This document shows, piece after piece, positions 1-4,978 of a DNA stretch of 6,861 nt. The first letter of the stretch is position 1, and every line of letters begins with the position of its first letter. This stretch comes from Planctomycetota bacterium. Lineage in GTDB: Bacteria; Planctomycetota; SZUA-567. A model generated the notes under the pieces. It was not told the DNA's origin and ran no database searches. It saw only the letters and a program-made list of their open reading frames with translations. The stretch covers positions 1-6,861 of the forward strand of contig JAISYD010000154.1 of assembly GCA_031270145.1 (NCBI GenBank). The letters are read 5' to 3'. Made by a program: the position numbers and the translations under genes.

Positions 1-1206
1 CTGAATTTCGGCAGTATCGCAAGTTGGAGTAAAAACGCGGAATTCATTCGGGTATCGCCGGTAATAGCTTGGGCCATGGCTTCCCATCATGTGGAGAACA
101 ATTACCGTATCTTTTTTCAGATTGGCCATTCGCTCTTCCAAACCATCCAAAAGTACCTCGTCAAAAAAAGTATCGCCGTTTCTGAACTTATTGTTCCCTT
201 CATTCATAAGATCAACTGTCGTTACACGATCACCAACGCCTTTGCTGCTGCCTTGATTATCAAGCCACACGACGTCATATCCCGACTTTTGGACGATATC
301 CAGCAAGTTTTCGCTTCTGTATGACAAGTCAATATCAAAATCCTTCCGCCCAAGATGCGAAAACATGCATGGAAGAGAAAACGCGGTGGCCGTGCCGCTG
401 GCCATAACGCGGGGAAAATTAACGATGTCCTGCTTGGAAAGCTTGGGGTTGGTCTCGCGCCCATAGCCATTTAGCGAAAAGTTCATCGCCCTGGCGGTTT
501 CGCCAATCATAAGGACAATAACGGTCAAGTGAGGATCTTCATAAGGAACATGCTCGGGCGTCTCATCAATGACGACGAAGGGGAGATCCCGCCGCGCCTG
601 TTTCTTTAAATAGCTACAAATCGAAGTAATGTAGTTGAACGGATTGAGAAACTTTCCCGCCAGCTTGTTGTTTCTTCCCGCGGCGGCATAGTCTTTAAAA
701 AAGACAAACGCCAACACGATCAACAAAAAGAGCGAACCGGCGACATAAACGATACGCTTGAGCAGTTCGCGGTGAAACGCCTGATACCGAATCCTCACAA
801 AAAAGAATGCCGCCGCGGGAACGACGCCAAGAAACGCGACCCAGAGCACGCCGCCAACCGTCACCATTTCAAATGCGTCATGCGGCTTCGCCTCGAACAC
901 GTTTCGAAGCATTTCCGAATCGATGACGTCATTGAGCTTGAACATAAAATAGCACGCGGCGGAGGAAGCCACGAGCAGAACGGCCATGAGCGGCTTGGCG
1001 ACGCAAGGCCACACCAAGAGGGAAAACGCGACGTAAAAAACAAGAAAAAGAACCACGGGCATACTCATGGCGAACGCCGCCGTTCCAGCCTTGGAAAAAT
1101 CCAGGCGCGACAGGACAAATCGCCAAAAGCTGACATTCAACACCGTGGAGAAATACGCCGCGCACGCGGCCACCACCCACTGGCTGCCGAAATCCCTTCG
1201 AACCAT
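1..1206 (-). CDS. eptA: Lipid A phosphoethanolamine transferase, EptA/MCR type (partial, C-terminus beyond window)
   Basis: This inner-membrane enzyme moves phosphoethanolamine from phosphatidylethanolamine to lipid A, lowering surface charge and giving resistance to polymyxins and cationic peptides. The 402 visible residues begin with five hydrophobic segments (about 9-30, 43-67, 71-90, 115-138, 152-170), followed by the start of the periplasmic alkaline-phosphatase-fold domain. GETAR at 235-239 carries the metal-ligand Glu236. SGTATAFSLPCMFS at 270-283 carries the nucleophile Thr274 (Thr285 in MCR-1). GSHGPSYYRRYP at 375-386 and FTPTCD at 392-397 are further family signatures. The zinc-binding Asp-His pair lies outside the window. 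The first Cys of the usual SCGT motif, disulfide-bonded in MCR-1, is Ser270 here, although its partner Cys280 remains. The ATG at 1206 is preceded by GGGGAG at a spacing of 7. The gene lies 34 bp after dgkA and is the most AT-rich gene of the window. Family assignment is secure; the exact acceptor (lipid A or another glycan) is inferred. Confidence 0.9.
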   Translation of the reverse strand, partial: MVRRDFGSQWVVAACAAYFSTVLNVSFWRFVLSRLDFSKAGTAAFAMSMPVVLFLVFYVAFSLLVWPCVAKPLMAVLLVASSAACYFMFKLNDVIDSEMLRNVFEAKPHDAFEMVTVGGVLWVAFLGVVPAAAFFFVRIRYQAFHRELLKRIVYVAGSLFLLIVLAFVFFKDYAAAGRNNKLAGKFLNPFNYITSICSYLKKQARRDLPFVVIDETPEHVPYEDPHLTVIVLMIGETARAMNFSLNGYGRETNPKLSKQDIVNFPRVMASGTATAFSLPCMFSHLGRKDFDIDLSYRSENLLDIVQKSGYDVVWLDNQGSSKGVGDRVTTVDLMNEGNNKFRNGDTFFDEVLLDGLEERMANLKKDTVIVLHMMGSHGPSYYRRYPNEFRVFTPTCDTAEIQ

Positions 1207-1213
1207 AATCGCA

Positions 1214-1219
1214 CTCCCC
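1214..1219 (-). promoter_or_regulatory. Ribosome binding site of eptA
   Basis: GGGGAG on the minus strand, 7 nt before the ATG at 1206, supports that start. The same GGGGAGTG core precedes dgkA, so both genes have similar translation signals. Confidence 0.75.
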
Positions 1220-1240
1220 AAGTCAAGTTTTCACCTGTTT

Positions 1241-1606
1241 TCACCCGCAGGCCGCCAGCGCAACCAGGGTCAATGCGTTAATGACAATCGCCATAAGCAC
1301 GGCCAGCGCGCCCTTGTCCTTGGCGGCTTTTATAAATGGCCGGCGGTCATGCGTGATGCCGTCGCATATGTCCTCGATCGCGGAATTGAAAATCTCGGCC
1401 AAGGGAACAAGAAGATAGGCCGCAATCAAGGCCAGCTTCTTCCAGATCGGCCACGAAGACGCGGCCAGCAGGACAAGAACAACGACAAGCGCCACGCTTT
1501 CAAGCCGAAACGATTCCTCCTTGACAAAGACGGCCTTGAGTCCGTCCCACGAATAGCCGAACGATTTTTTGAATCGCCCCGGAGCCCTGATTAACAGCCT
1601 GATCAT
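1241..1606 (-). CDS. dgkA: Diacylglycerol kinase (prokaryotic DgkA, integral membrane)
   Basis: DgkA is a small trimeric inner-membrane kinase that converts diacylglycerol plus ATP to phosphatidic acid, returning lipid to phospholipid synthesis. The protein is 121 residues, the usual length for the family. Visible hallmarks are GYSWDGLKAVFVKEESFRLE at 17-36 (Glu30 and Glu36 match E. coli Glu28 and Glu34), EIFNSAIE at 71-78 with Glu71, Asn74 and the catalytic Glu78, and KAAKDKGALAVL at 93-104. Hydrophobic stretches at about 38-51, 57-72 and 100-118 fit the three transmembrane helices. The frame is open further upstream, but ATG 1606 gives the family-like N-terminus and has GGGGAG 6 nt ahead. 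It lies 14 bp after the MFS gene and 34 bp before eptA. Diacylglycerol is the by-product of EptA, so the pairing makes metabolic sense; mcr-3 is likewise found with a dgkA gene. The DgkA call is secure; the functional coupling is inferred. Confidence 0.95.
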   Translation of the reverse strand: MIRLLIRAPGRFKKSFGYSWDGLKAVFVKEESFRLESVALVVVLVLLAASSWPIWKKLALIAAYLLVPLAEIFNSAIEDICDGITHDRRPFIKAAKDKGALAVLMAIVINALTLVALAACG

Positions 1607-1612
1607 CGTCCA

Positions 1613-1618
1613 CTCCCC
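1613..1618 (-). promoter_or_regulatory. Ribosome binding site of dgkA
   Basis: GGGGAG, 6 nt before the dgkA ATG and 2 nt after the MFS stop codon (1621-1623). It selects the short 121-residue DgkA over longer open-frame starts upstream. Its closeness to the MFS stop suggests translational coupling. Confidence 0.75.
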
Positions 1619-1619
1619 A

Positions 1620-1760
1620 TTCAACGATCCCAAACACGCCCGCGACGGGCAAGCGTTTCCCATGAAGCCGCGCGCCGAAGCCGATCCTGCGCCATGGCGC
1701 CGCCGGGCGGACGTAACGCTCCGCCGCGTTGTTGATCGGCTCCACGCGGAGACATCGGTA
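1620..1760 (-). pseudogene. Remnant of an IS66-type transposase C-terminus
   Basis: On the minus strand, in a frame different from the overlapping MFS gene, this stretch reads LRVEPINNAAERYVRPAA followed by PWRRIGFGARLHGKR. That resembles the C-terminal catalytic signature of IS66-family transposases (typically VEPTNNAAERALRPAVIWRKISFGT), where the Glu of NNxxER is the last acidic residue of the DDE triad. Only about 40-45 codons remain. There is no start codon, no upstream transposase and no visible terminal inverted repeat, so this is a decayed scar rather than a mobile element. Resemblance is clearest for residues from about 1751 down to 1655; the rest, running into the dgkA ribosome binding site, is less certain. 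The identification rests on motif recall, not a search. Confidence 0.55.
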
Positions 1761-2955
1761 AAAATCCGCAACCGGCCGCGCGCTTTCCGCCAAGCACAAT
1801 GAAAACGGCGACAGACGCGACCAAGGCCAGCACGCCGCCAAGCAGAAACGGCGCGGATTGCCCCAACGCATCCCATAATGCTCCCGCCATCAACGAAGCG
1901 GGGAGCAACCCCGCCCCCGCGATTGCGGAGTGAAGCCCCAACGCGCCGCCTTTTAACCGCGCCGGGGCAAGCTCCGCAATCAACGCCCGTTCGCCACCCG
2001 CCGCGAGCGCCGCGTACACGCCGTACAAGGCAAACAGCCCCCAGAAAGCCGCCGCCGAATCCGACAGCCCAATACCGAGATACACAACCCCATACAGGAA
2101 ATATCCCGCGCCTAGCGTGTATTTGCGCCCCATTCCATCCGACAACCTGCCGACAGGATACGATAAAACGGACGCGACGACATTGAAGACAAAGTAGAGC
2201 AGTATCGCGTCGCGGGAAGAAAAGCCCGCGTTTGCCGCCCGAAGCAACATGAAGGCGTTGGACGAATTGCCGAGCGTGAACAAGAAGACGACGGCGAGGA
2301 ACAATTTCAGCCGGGCATCAAGCGCTTTCCACCTGAAATTCAACTTTTTGGCGTTCGTTTCCCGCTTGCCGCCTTTCACGAACAGAACGCACAAGGTCCC
2401 GATCAAGGCGGGTATCATAGAAACGACAAAGATATCGCGGAACCCGTTGGCGGCGGAAGAATCCAGCAGGACGAACGCCAGCAAAATGCCGACGGAAGAC
2501 CCCATCATATCAAAGGCCTTATGCAGGCCGTACGCCTTGCCGAGCTTCCCGTTTTCGGCGGATTCCGCGATTAAGGCGTCACGGGGGGCGGTTCGTACGC
2601 CTTTTCCGAAACGATCCGCAATCCGGGCGAGCAAAATGCCCGGCCACGATGTTGAAAGCAAAATAATGGCTTTATTCAAGAACGAGGCGGAGTAGCCGAA
2701 AAAAACAAGCTGTTTTTTGTTGTTGTACCTGTCGGCAATCACGCCGGAGAACAGTTTCAAAACGCTTGCGAGGCTTTCCGCAATGCCCTCAATAACGCCG
2801 ACAATGGCGGGAGTCGCCCCCAACGCCGACGCCAGGTACAGCGGCAGTATCGGATAGACCATCTCGACGCCCAGGTCGGTGAAGAAACTCGCAAGCCCCA
2901 GCATGACAATGTTGGAAACAGCGAATCGCTTCCCCGAGGCCGGTTGTCCCGACAT
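1621..2955 (-). CDS. Major facilitator superfamily transporter with altered C-terminal tail
   Basis: This is a 12-helix type MFS permease of the inner membrane, probably a proton-coupled exporter; the substrate cannot be read from sequence. Residues 13-390 form the transporter. Visible features are the early LASFFTDLGVEMVYPILP (21-38), the MFS loop 2-3 motif GVIADRYNNKK (71-81), RIADRFGKGVRTAPRDAL (111-128) and the matching second-half loop GRLSDGMGRK (269-278). The last hydrophobic helix ends near residue 389. From about 393 to 444 the sequence becomes hydrophilic and Arg-, Gly- and Pro-rich. This segment is the out-of-frame reading of a transposase-like remnant, so the native C-terminus has probably been replaced. 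The loss is unlikely to touch the membrane core. ATG 2955 has AGGGAG 9 nt ahead, overlapping the stop of the preceding gene. It is second in a four-gene run with dgkA and eptA and may export or flip an envelope-active compound (inference only). Confidence 0.88.
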   Translation of the reverse strand: MSGQPASGKRFAVSNIVMLGLASFFTDLGVEMVYPILPLYLASALGATPAIVGVIEGIAESLASVLKLFSGVIADRYNNKKQLVFFGYSASFLNKAIILLSTSWPGILLARIADRFGKGVRTAPRDALIAESAENGKLGKAYGLHKAFDMMGSSVGILLAFVLLDSSAANGFRDIFVVSMIPALIGTLCVLFVKGGKRETNAKKLNFRWKALDARLKLFLAVVFLFTLGNSSNAFMLLRAANAGFSSRDAILLYFVFNVVASVLSYPVGRLSDGMGRKYTLGAGYFLYGVVYLGIGLSDSAAAFWGLFALYGVYAALAAGGERALIAELAPARLKGGALGLHSAIAGAGLLPASLMAGALWDALGQSAPFLLGGVLALVASVAVFIVLGGKRAAGCGFLPMSPRGADQQRGGALRPPGGAMAQDRLRRAASWETLARRGRVWDR

Positions 2956-2964
2956 GGCGTTCCG

Positions 2965-2970
2965 CTCCCT
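2965..2970 (-). promoter_or_regulatory. Ribosome binding site of the MFS gene, overlapping the upstream stop codon
   Basis: AGGGAG on the minus strand lies 9 nt before the MFS ATG. Its first two bases are the last two of the TAG (2969-2971) ending the helix-turn-helix gene. This points to translational coupling of regulator and transporter. Confidence 0.7.
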
Positions 2971-3394
2971 ACTGGAAGTCTTTCAACAACCAGAAAACCT
3001 TGAATGTCAATTTTTCGACTTCACGCTCCCGTTTATAGCTGATCCGCAACGTCGTTTTCCCGGGCAAAGAAACATTCTCTTTCAAGTCGGGGAGCAGCGC
3101 CCGGATATTCGCCCCGTTTTCCATGAGTCTGCCGGCGGATTTCTGGATTTCTTCCAGCAAATCGGACGTCGCGGCCGTCGTATCCGTGGCGACACGGAAT
3201 TGCTCCGCCTGGTTTTGATAATCCACGGAATTACCTTCCCTCAGCCATTCCAATAGAGCTGTCCGGCTAAACCGCCATTCGCGCCCAATTTTTCTCGCGG
3301 GAATCCGTTCCTCGCGCAAAAGCTTAATCATTGTGCGTTCGCTAACCCCGAAAAATTCAATCACTTGCTCAAGATTCATGATTTCATTATCCAT
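2969..3394 (-). CDS. Small helix-turn-helix DNA-binding protein (MerR/excisionase-like HTH)
   Basis: The 141-residue protein has an N-terminal winged HTH of the excisionase/MerR-like (HTH_17) type. MNLEQVIEFFGVSERTMIKL at 6-25 forms the helix-turn-helix, followed by LREERIPARKIGREWRF (26-42), the typical wing with the conserved GREWRF, and SRTALLEWLREG to about 54. Residues 55-75 look like a linker. Residues 78-141 (LLEEIQKSAGRLMENGANIR onward, ending in a basic and then hydrophobic KLTFKVFWLLKDFQ) form a second region I do not recognise; it could serve in dimerisation or sensing. ATG 3394 has a strong GGAGGG 6 nt ahead and a good promoter upstream. It is the first gene of the apparent operon, 13 bp from the MFS gene, so autoregulation through the nearby palindrome is a reasonable inference. 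A phage or plasmid excisionase role is less likely, as no integrase is present. Confidence 0.82.
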   Translation of the reverse strand: MDNEIMNLEQVIEFFGVSERTMIKLLREERIPARKIGREWRFSRTALLEWLREGNSVDYQNQAEQFRVATDTTAATSDLLEEIQKSAGRLMENGANIRALLPDLKENVSLPGKTTLRISYKREREVEKLTFKVFWLLKDFQ

Positions 3395-3419
3395 ATCAAG
3401 CCCTCCAATAATATTACCG

Positions 3420-3447
3420 ATTATAGCATATCATTGCCGTTTTGCAA
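3420..3447 (-). promoter_or_regulatory. Promoter of the HTH-MFS-dgkA-eptA operon
   Basis: On the minus strand the -10 is a perfect TATAAT (3425-3420) preceded by TGC, an extended -10. The -35 is TTGCAA (3447-3442), 4 of 6 matches to consensus, with a 16-bp spacer. The predicted transcription start near 3413 leaves a leader of about 19 nt carrying GGAGGG before the HTH gene ATG. No other comparable promoter was seen between these four genes, which supports a single transcript. Confidence 0.72.
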
Positions 3448-3468
3448 CAGTTAATTGCCAAATAACTG
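3448..3468. promoter_or_regulatory. 21-bp near-perfect palindrome, candidate operator
   Basis: The arms CAGTTAATT and AAATAACTG match at 8 of 9 positions around a 3-base GCC centre. The palindrome directly abuts the -35 hexamer of the minus-strand promoter, a usual position for a dimeric regulator acting as activator or repressor. The HTH protein encoded next to it is the obvious candidate ligand, but nothing in the sequence proves this. Confidence 0.5.
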
Positions 3469-3599
3469 ACTTTAACGGAATTTAACCGCGCATTACTCGC
3501 TCCAGGAAACAATCCTTGACAAAACAGTCTGACGAGATTTCGCGGCGAACGCCGCCGGGCGGAAAAGGAGCGCGGAGCCAGGCAAGGTTAAAAATTGCC

Positions 3600-3628
3600 T
3601 TGACAAACTTGGCCGGACAAGCTCTAAC
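3600..3628 (+). promoter_or_regulatory. Putative hisS promoter
   Basis: A perfect -35 TTGACA (3600-3605) lies 17 bp from TCTAAC (3623-3628), which matches the -10 consensus at 4 of 6 positions but lacks the important second-position A. The predicted start near 3635 would give a leader of about 60 nt and places the start inside the left arm of the 3631-3659 palindrome. Confidence 0.5.
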
Positions 3629-3630
3629 TT

Positions 3631-3659
3631 CGCCTTTGGGCAAATGTTGCCAAAAGGCG
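3631..3659 (+). promoter_or_regulatory. Strong stem-loop/palindrome at the hisS transcription start
   Basis: Arms CGCCTTTGGGCAA and TTGCCAAAAGGCG pair at 12 of 13 positions (one G-A mismatch) around a 3-base loop. If transcription starts upstream, it is an RNA hairpin in the hisS leader. If it starts near 3635, the element spans the start site and behaves better as a DNA operator. There is no U-tract after it, so it is not a classical terminator. Confidence 0.5.
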
Positions 3660-3682
3660 GGACGCCTCGCGGGGCGGCGTCC
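3660..3682 (+). promoter_or_regulatory. Second hairpin just before the hisS ribosome binding site
   Basis: Perfect 7-bp arms GGACGCC and GGCGTCC enclose a 9-base GC-rich loop. It begins right after the previous stem and ends 4 nt before the AGGGAG ribosome binding site (3687-3692; ATG at 3698). It could affect ribosome access to hisS. Confidence 0.5.
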
Positions 3683-3697
3683 ACACAGGGAGAGCGA

Positions 3698-4978
3698 ATG
3701 AACCGGCCCCAATTCCGCGCCATCGAGGGGACGCGCGACTATTTCGGCCCGGAGGGGGATCGCTTCGACAAGGCGCTGTCCCTCGCGGCCGAACTTTTCC
3801 GGAACTACGGCTACGCCCGCGTCCGCACCCCGGTTTTCGAGGGGACCGACCTTTTCGCCCGCTCCATAGGCGCCGCCACCGACATCGTGGAAAAGGAGAT
3901 GTACACCTTCAGCCCCGGCTCGGACAGCCTCACCCTGCGGCCCGAAGGCACGGCCGGGGCGGTCCGCGCCTATCTCCAGCACGGGATGGACAAGCAAAAC
4001 GGCCTGGTCAAGCTGTGGTACGAGGGCCCGATGTTCCGCCGCGAGCGCCCGCAAAAGGGGCGCCAGCGCCAGTTCCACCAGATCGGCGTCGAGGCCATCG
4101 GCTCCCCCGATCCCCTGCTGGACGCCGAAATCGTCTCCCTGGGCCTACGCTATTACGAGCGCGTCGGCATTGCCGGGGTGGGGCTCAGGCTCAACTCCAT
4201 CGGCTGCCGGAAAGAGGAATGCCGGCCCCGCTATCGGCGGCTCCTCCAGGAGGCGATCCGCCCCAACCTCGGCCGCTTTTGCAAAAACTGCCAGGCCCGC
4301 TTCGAGCGCAACGTCCTCCGGACGCTTGACTGCAAGATCCCCCAATGCCGGGAACTGGCGCAAAGCCTCCCCAAAAGCCACGAAAACCTTTGCCCCGAAT
4401 GCGCGGAGCACTTCGCCGCCGCCGGCGAGGCGCTTCTCGCCCTGGGCGCCCCCTTCGTCCTGGATCCCACCCTGGTGCGCGGGCTCGACTACTACGCCAG
4501 GACGGTTTTCGAATTCACTCACCCCGCCCTGGGCGCCCAAAACGCCATTGGCGGGGGCGGACGCTATGACGGGCTGGTGGAGGAACTGGGCGGGGAGGCG
4601 ACCCCGGCCATCGGCTTCGCCCTGGGGGTCGAGCGCATCCTCATCGCCATGGAGGCGGCCGGAACCTGCGCCTGCTCCATCCCCCTCCAGGTCTTCGGCG
4701 CCACCCGGGGCAAGGCGGCCCACCGGGCCATGGCCGGCTTGGCCGCCCGCCTGCGGGCGGCCGGCCTCTCGGCCGATCTGGACTACCAGGGACGCTCCCT
4801 CAAGGCGCAGCTGCGCCTCGCCAACCGCCGCAACGCCATGTGCTGCCTAATCCTAGGCGACGACGAACTGGAGCGGGGCGAAATCACGGTCAAGGACATG
4901 GCCGAAGGCGGCGGCCAGGCGACGGTGAGCCTTTTCGACTGTCTGGAAAAAATCCGGGAAATCCTGCCATGCGGTTGA
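3698..4978 (+). CDS. hisS: Histidyl-tRNA synthetase (class II)
   Basis: This cytosolic homodimer charges tRNA-His with histidine using ATP. The 426 residues match the bacterial family length. Seen in order: the N-terminal IEGTRDYF (9-16), motif 1 region RTPVFEGTDLFARSIG (43-58), RPEGTAGAVRAY (81-92), motif 2 YEGPMFRRERPQKGRQRQFH (108-127), the histidine-site motif LVRGLDYYARTVFEF (259-273) with the essential Arg261, and motif 3 around IGGGGRYDGL (284-293) and GFALGVERI (306-314). The C-terminal anticodon-binding domain spans about 328-420. Between motif 2 and the histidine site, residues 170-235 hold eight Cys in four pairs (170/175, 195/198, 212/217, 232/235), suggesting a metal-binding insertion domain. 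The frame is open from 3644, but ATG 3698 is chosen because AGGGAG lies 5 nt ahead and the protein then begins like its family. The last 10 nt overlap the next gene. Confidence 0.98.
   Translation: MNRPQFRAIEGTRDYFGPEGDRFDKALSLAAELFRNYGYARVRTPVFEGTDLFARSIGAATDIVEKEMYTFSPGSDSLTLRPEGTAGAVRAYLQHGMDKQNGLVKLWYEGPMFRRERPQKGRQRQFHQIGVEAIGSPDPLLDAEIVSLGLRYYERVGIAGVGLRLNSIGCRKEECRPRYRRLLQEAIRPNLGRFCKNCQARFERNVLRTLDCKIPQCRELAQSLPKSHENLCPECAEHFAAAGEALLALGAPFVLDPTLVRGLDYYARTVFEFTHPALGAQNAIGGGGRYDGLVEELGGEATPAIGFALGVERILIAMEAAGTCACSIPLQVFGATRGKAAHRAMAGLAARLRAAGLSADLDYQGRSLKAQLRLANRRNAMCCLILGDDELERGEITVKDMAEGGGQATVSLFDCLEKIREILPCG

Larger units (their letters stand above)
3395..3697. other. Divergent intergenic control region
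   Basis: About 300 bp separate the HTH gene from hisS. The left 90 bp are AT-rich and hold the minus-strand promoter and the palindrome. The middle (3480-3599) has no convincing gene. It contains a short hairpin (GCGGCG/CGCCGC, 3542-3555) and a weak inverted repeat (GGCAA/TTGCC, 3581-3599) around an AT stretch, but no clear terminator. The right end (3600-3697) carries the putative hisS promoter, two abutting hairpins and the hisS ribosome binding site. CCTTGACAAA occurs twice (3514-3523 and 3598-3607); only the second copy has a plausible -10 at the right distance. Confidence 0.7.

Noticed and set aside
772..1594. Overlapping plus-strand open frames opposite eptA and dgkA
   Set aside because: They are antisense to well-recognised genes, lack motifs and have no convincing ribosome binding sites.
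1607..1876. N-terminal extension of DgkA by about 90 codons in the same frame
   Set aside because: The extension overlaps the MFS gene, is Arg-rich without family resemblance, and the 121-residue form has the right length and a ribosome binding site.
3516..3544. TTGACA at 3516 as a second plus-strand promoter
   Set aside because: The sequence 17 bp downstream (TTCGCG) is not a usable -10 hexamer.
3644..3697. Upstream ATG extending hisS by 18 codons
   Set aside because: This ATG is the loop of the 3631-3659 stem, has no ribosome binding site, and the extension is unlike any HisRS N-terminus. ATG 3698 has AGGGAG at good spacing.
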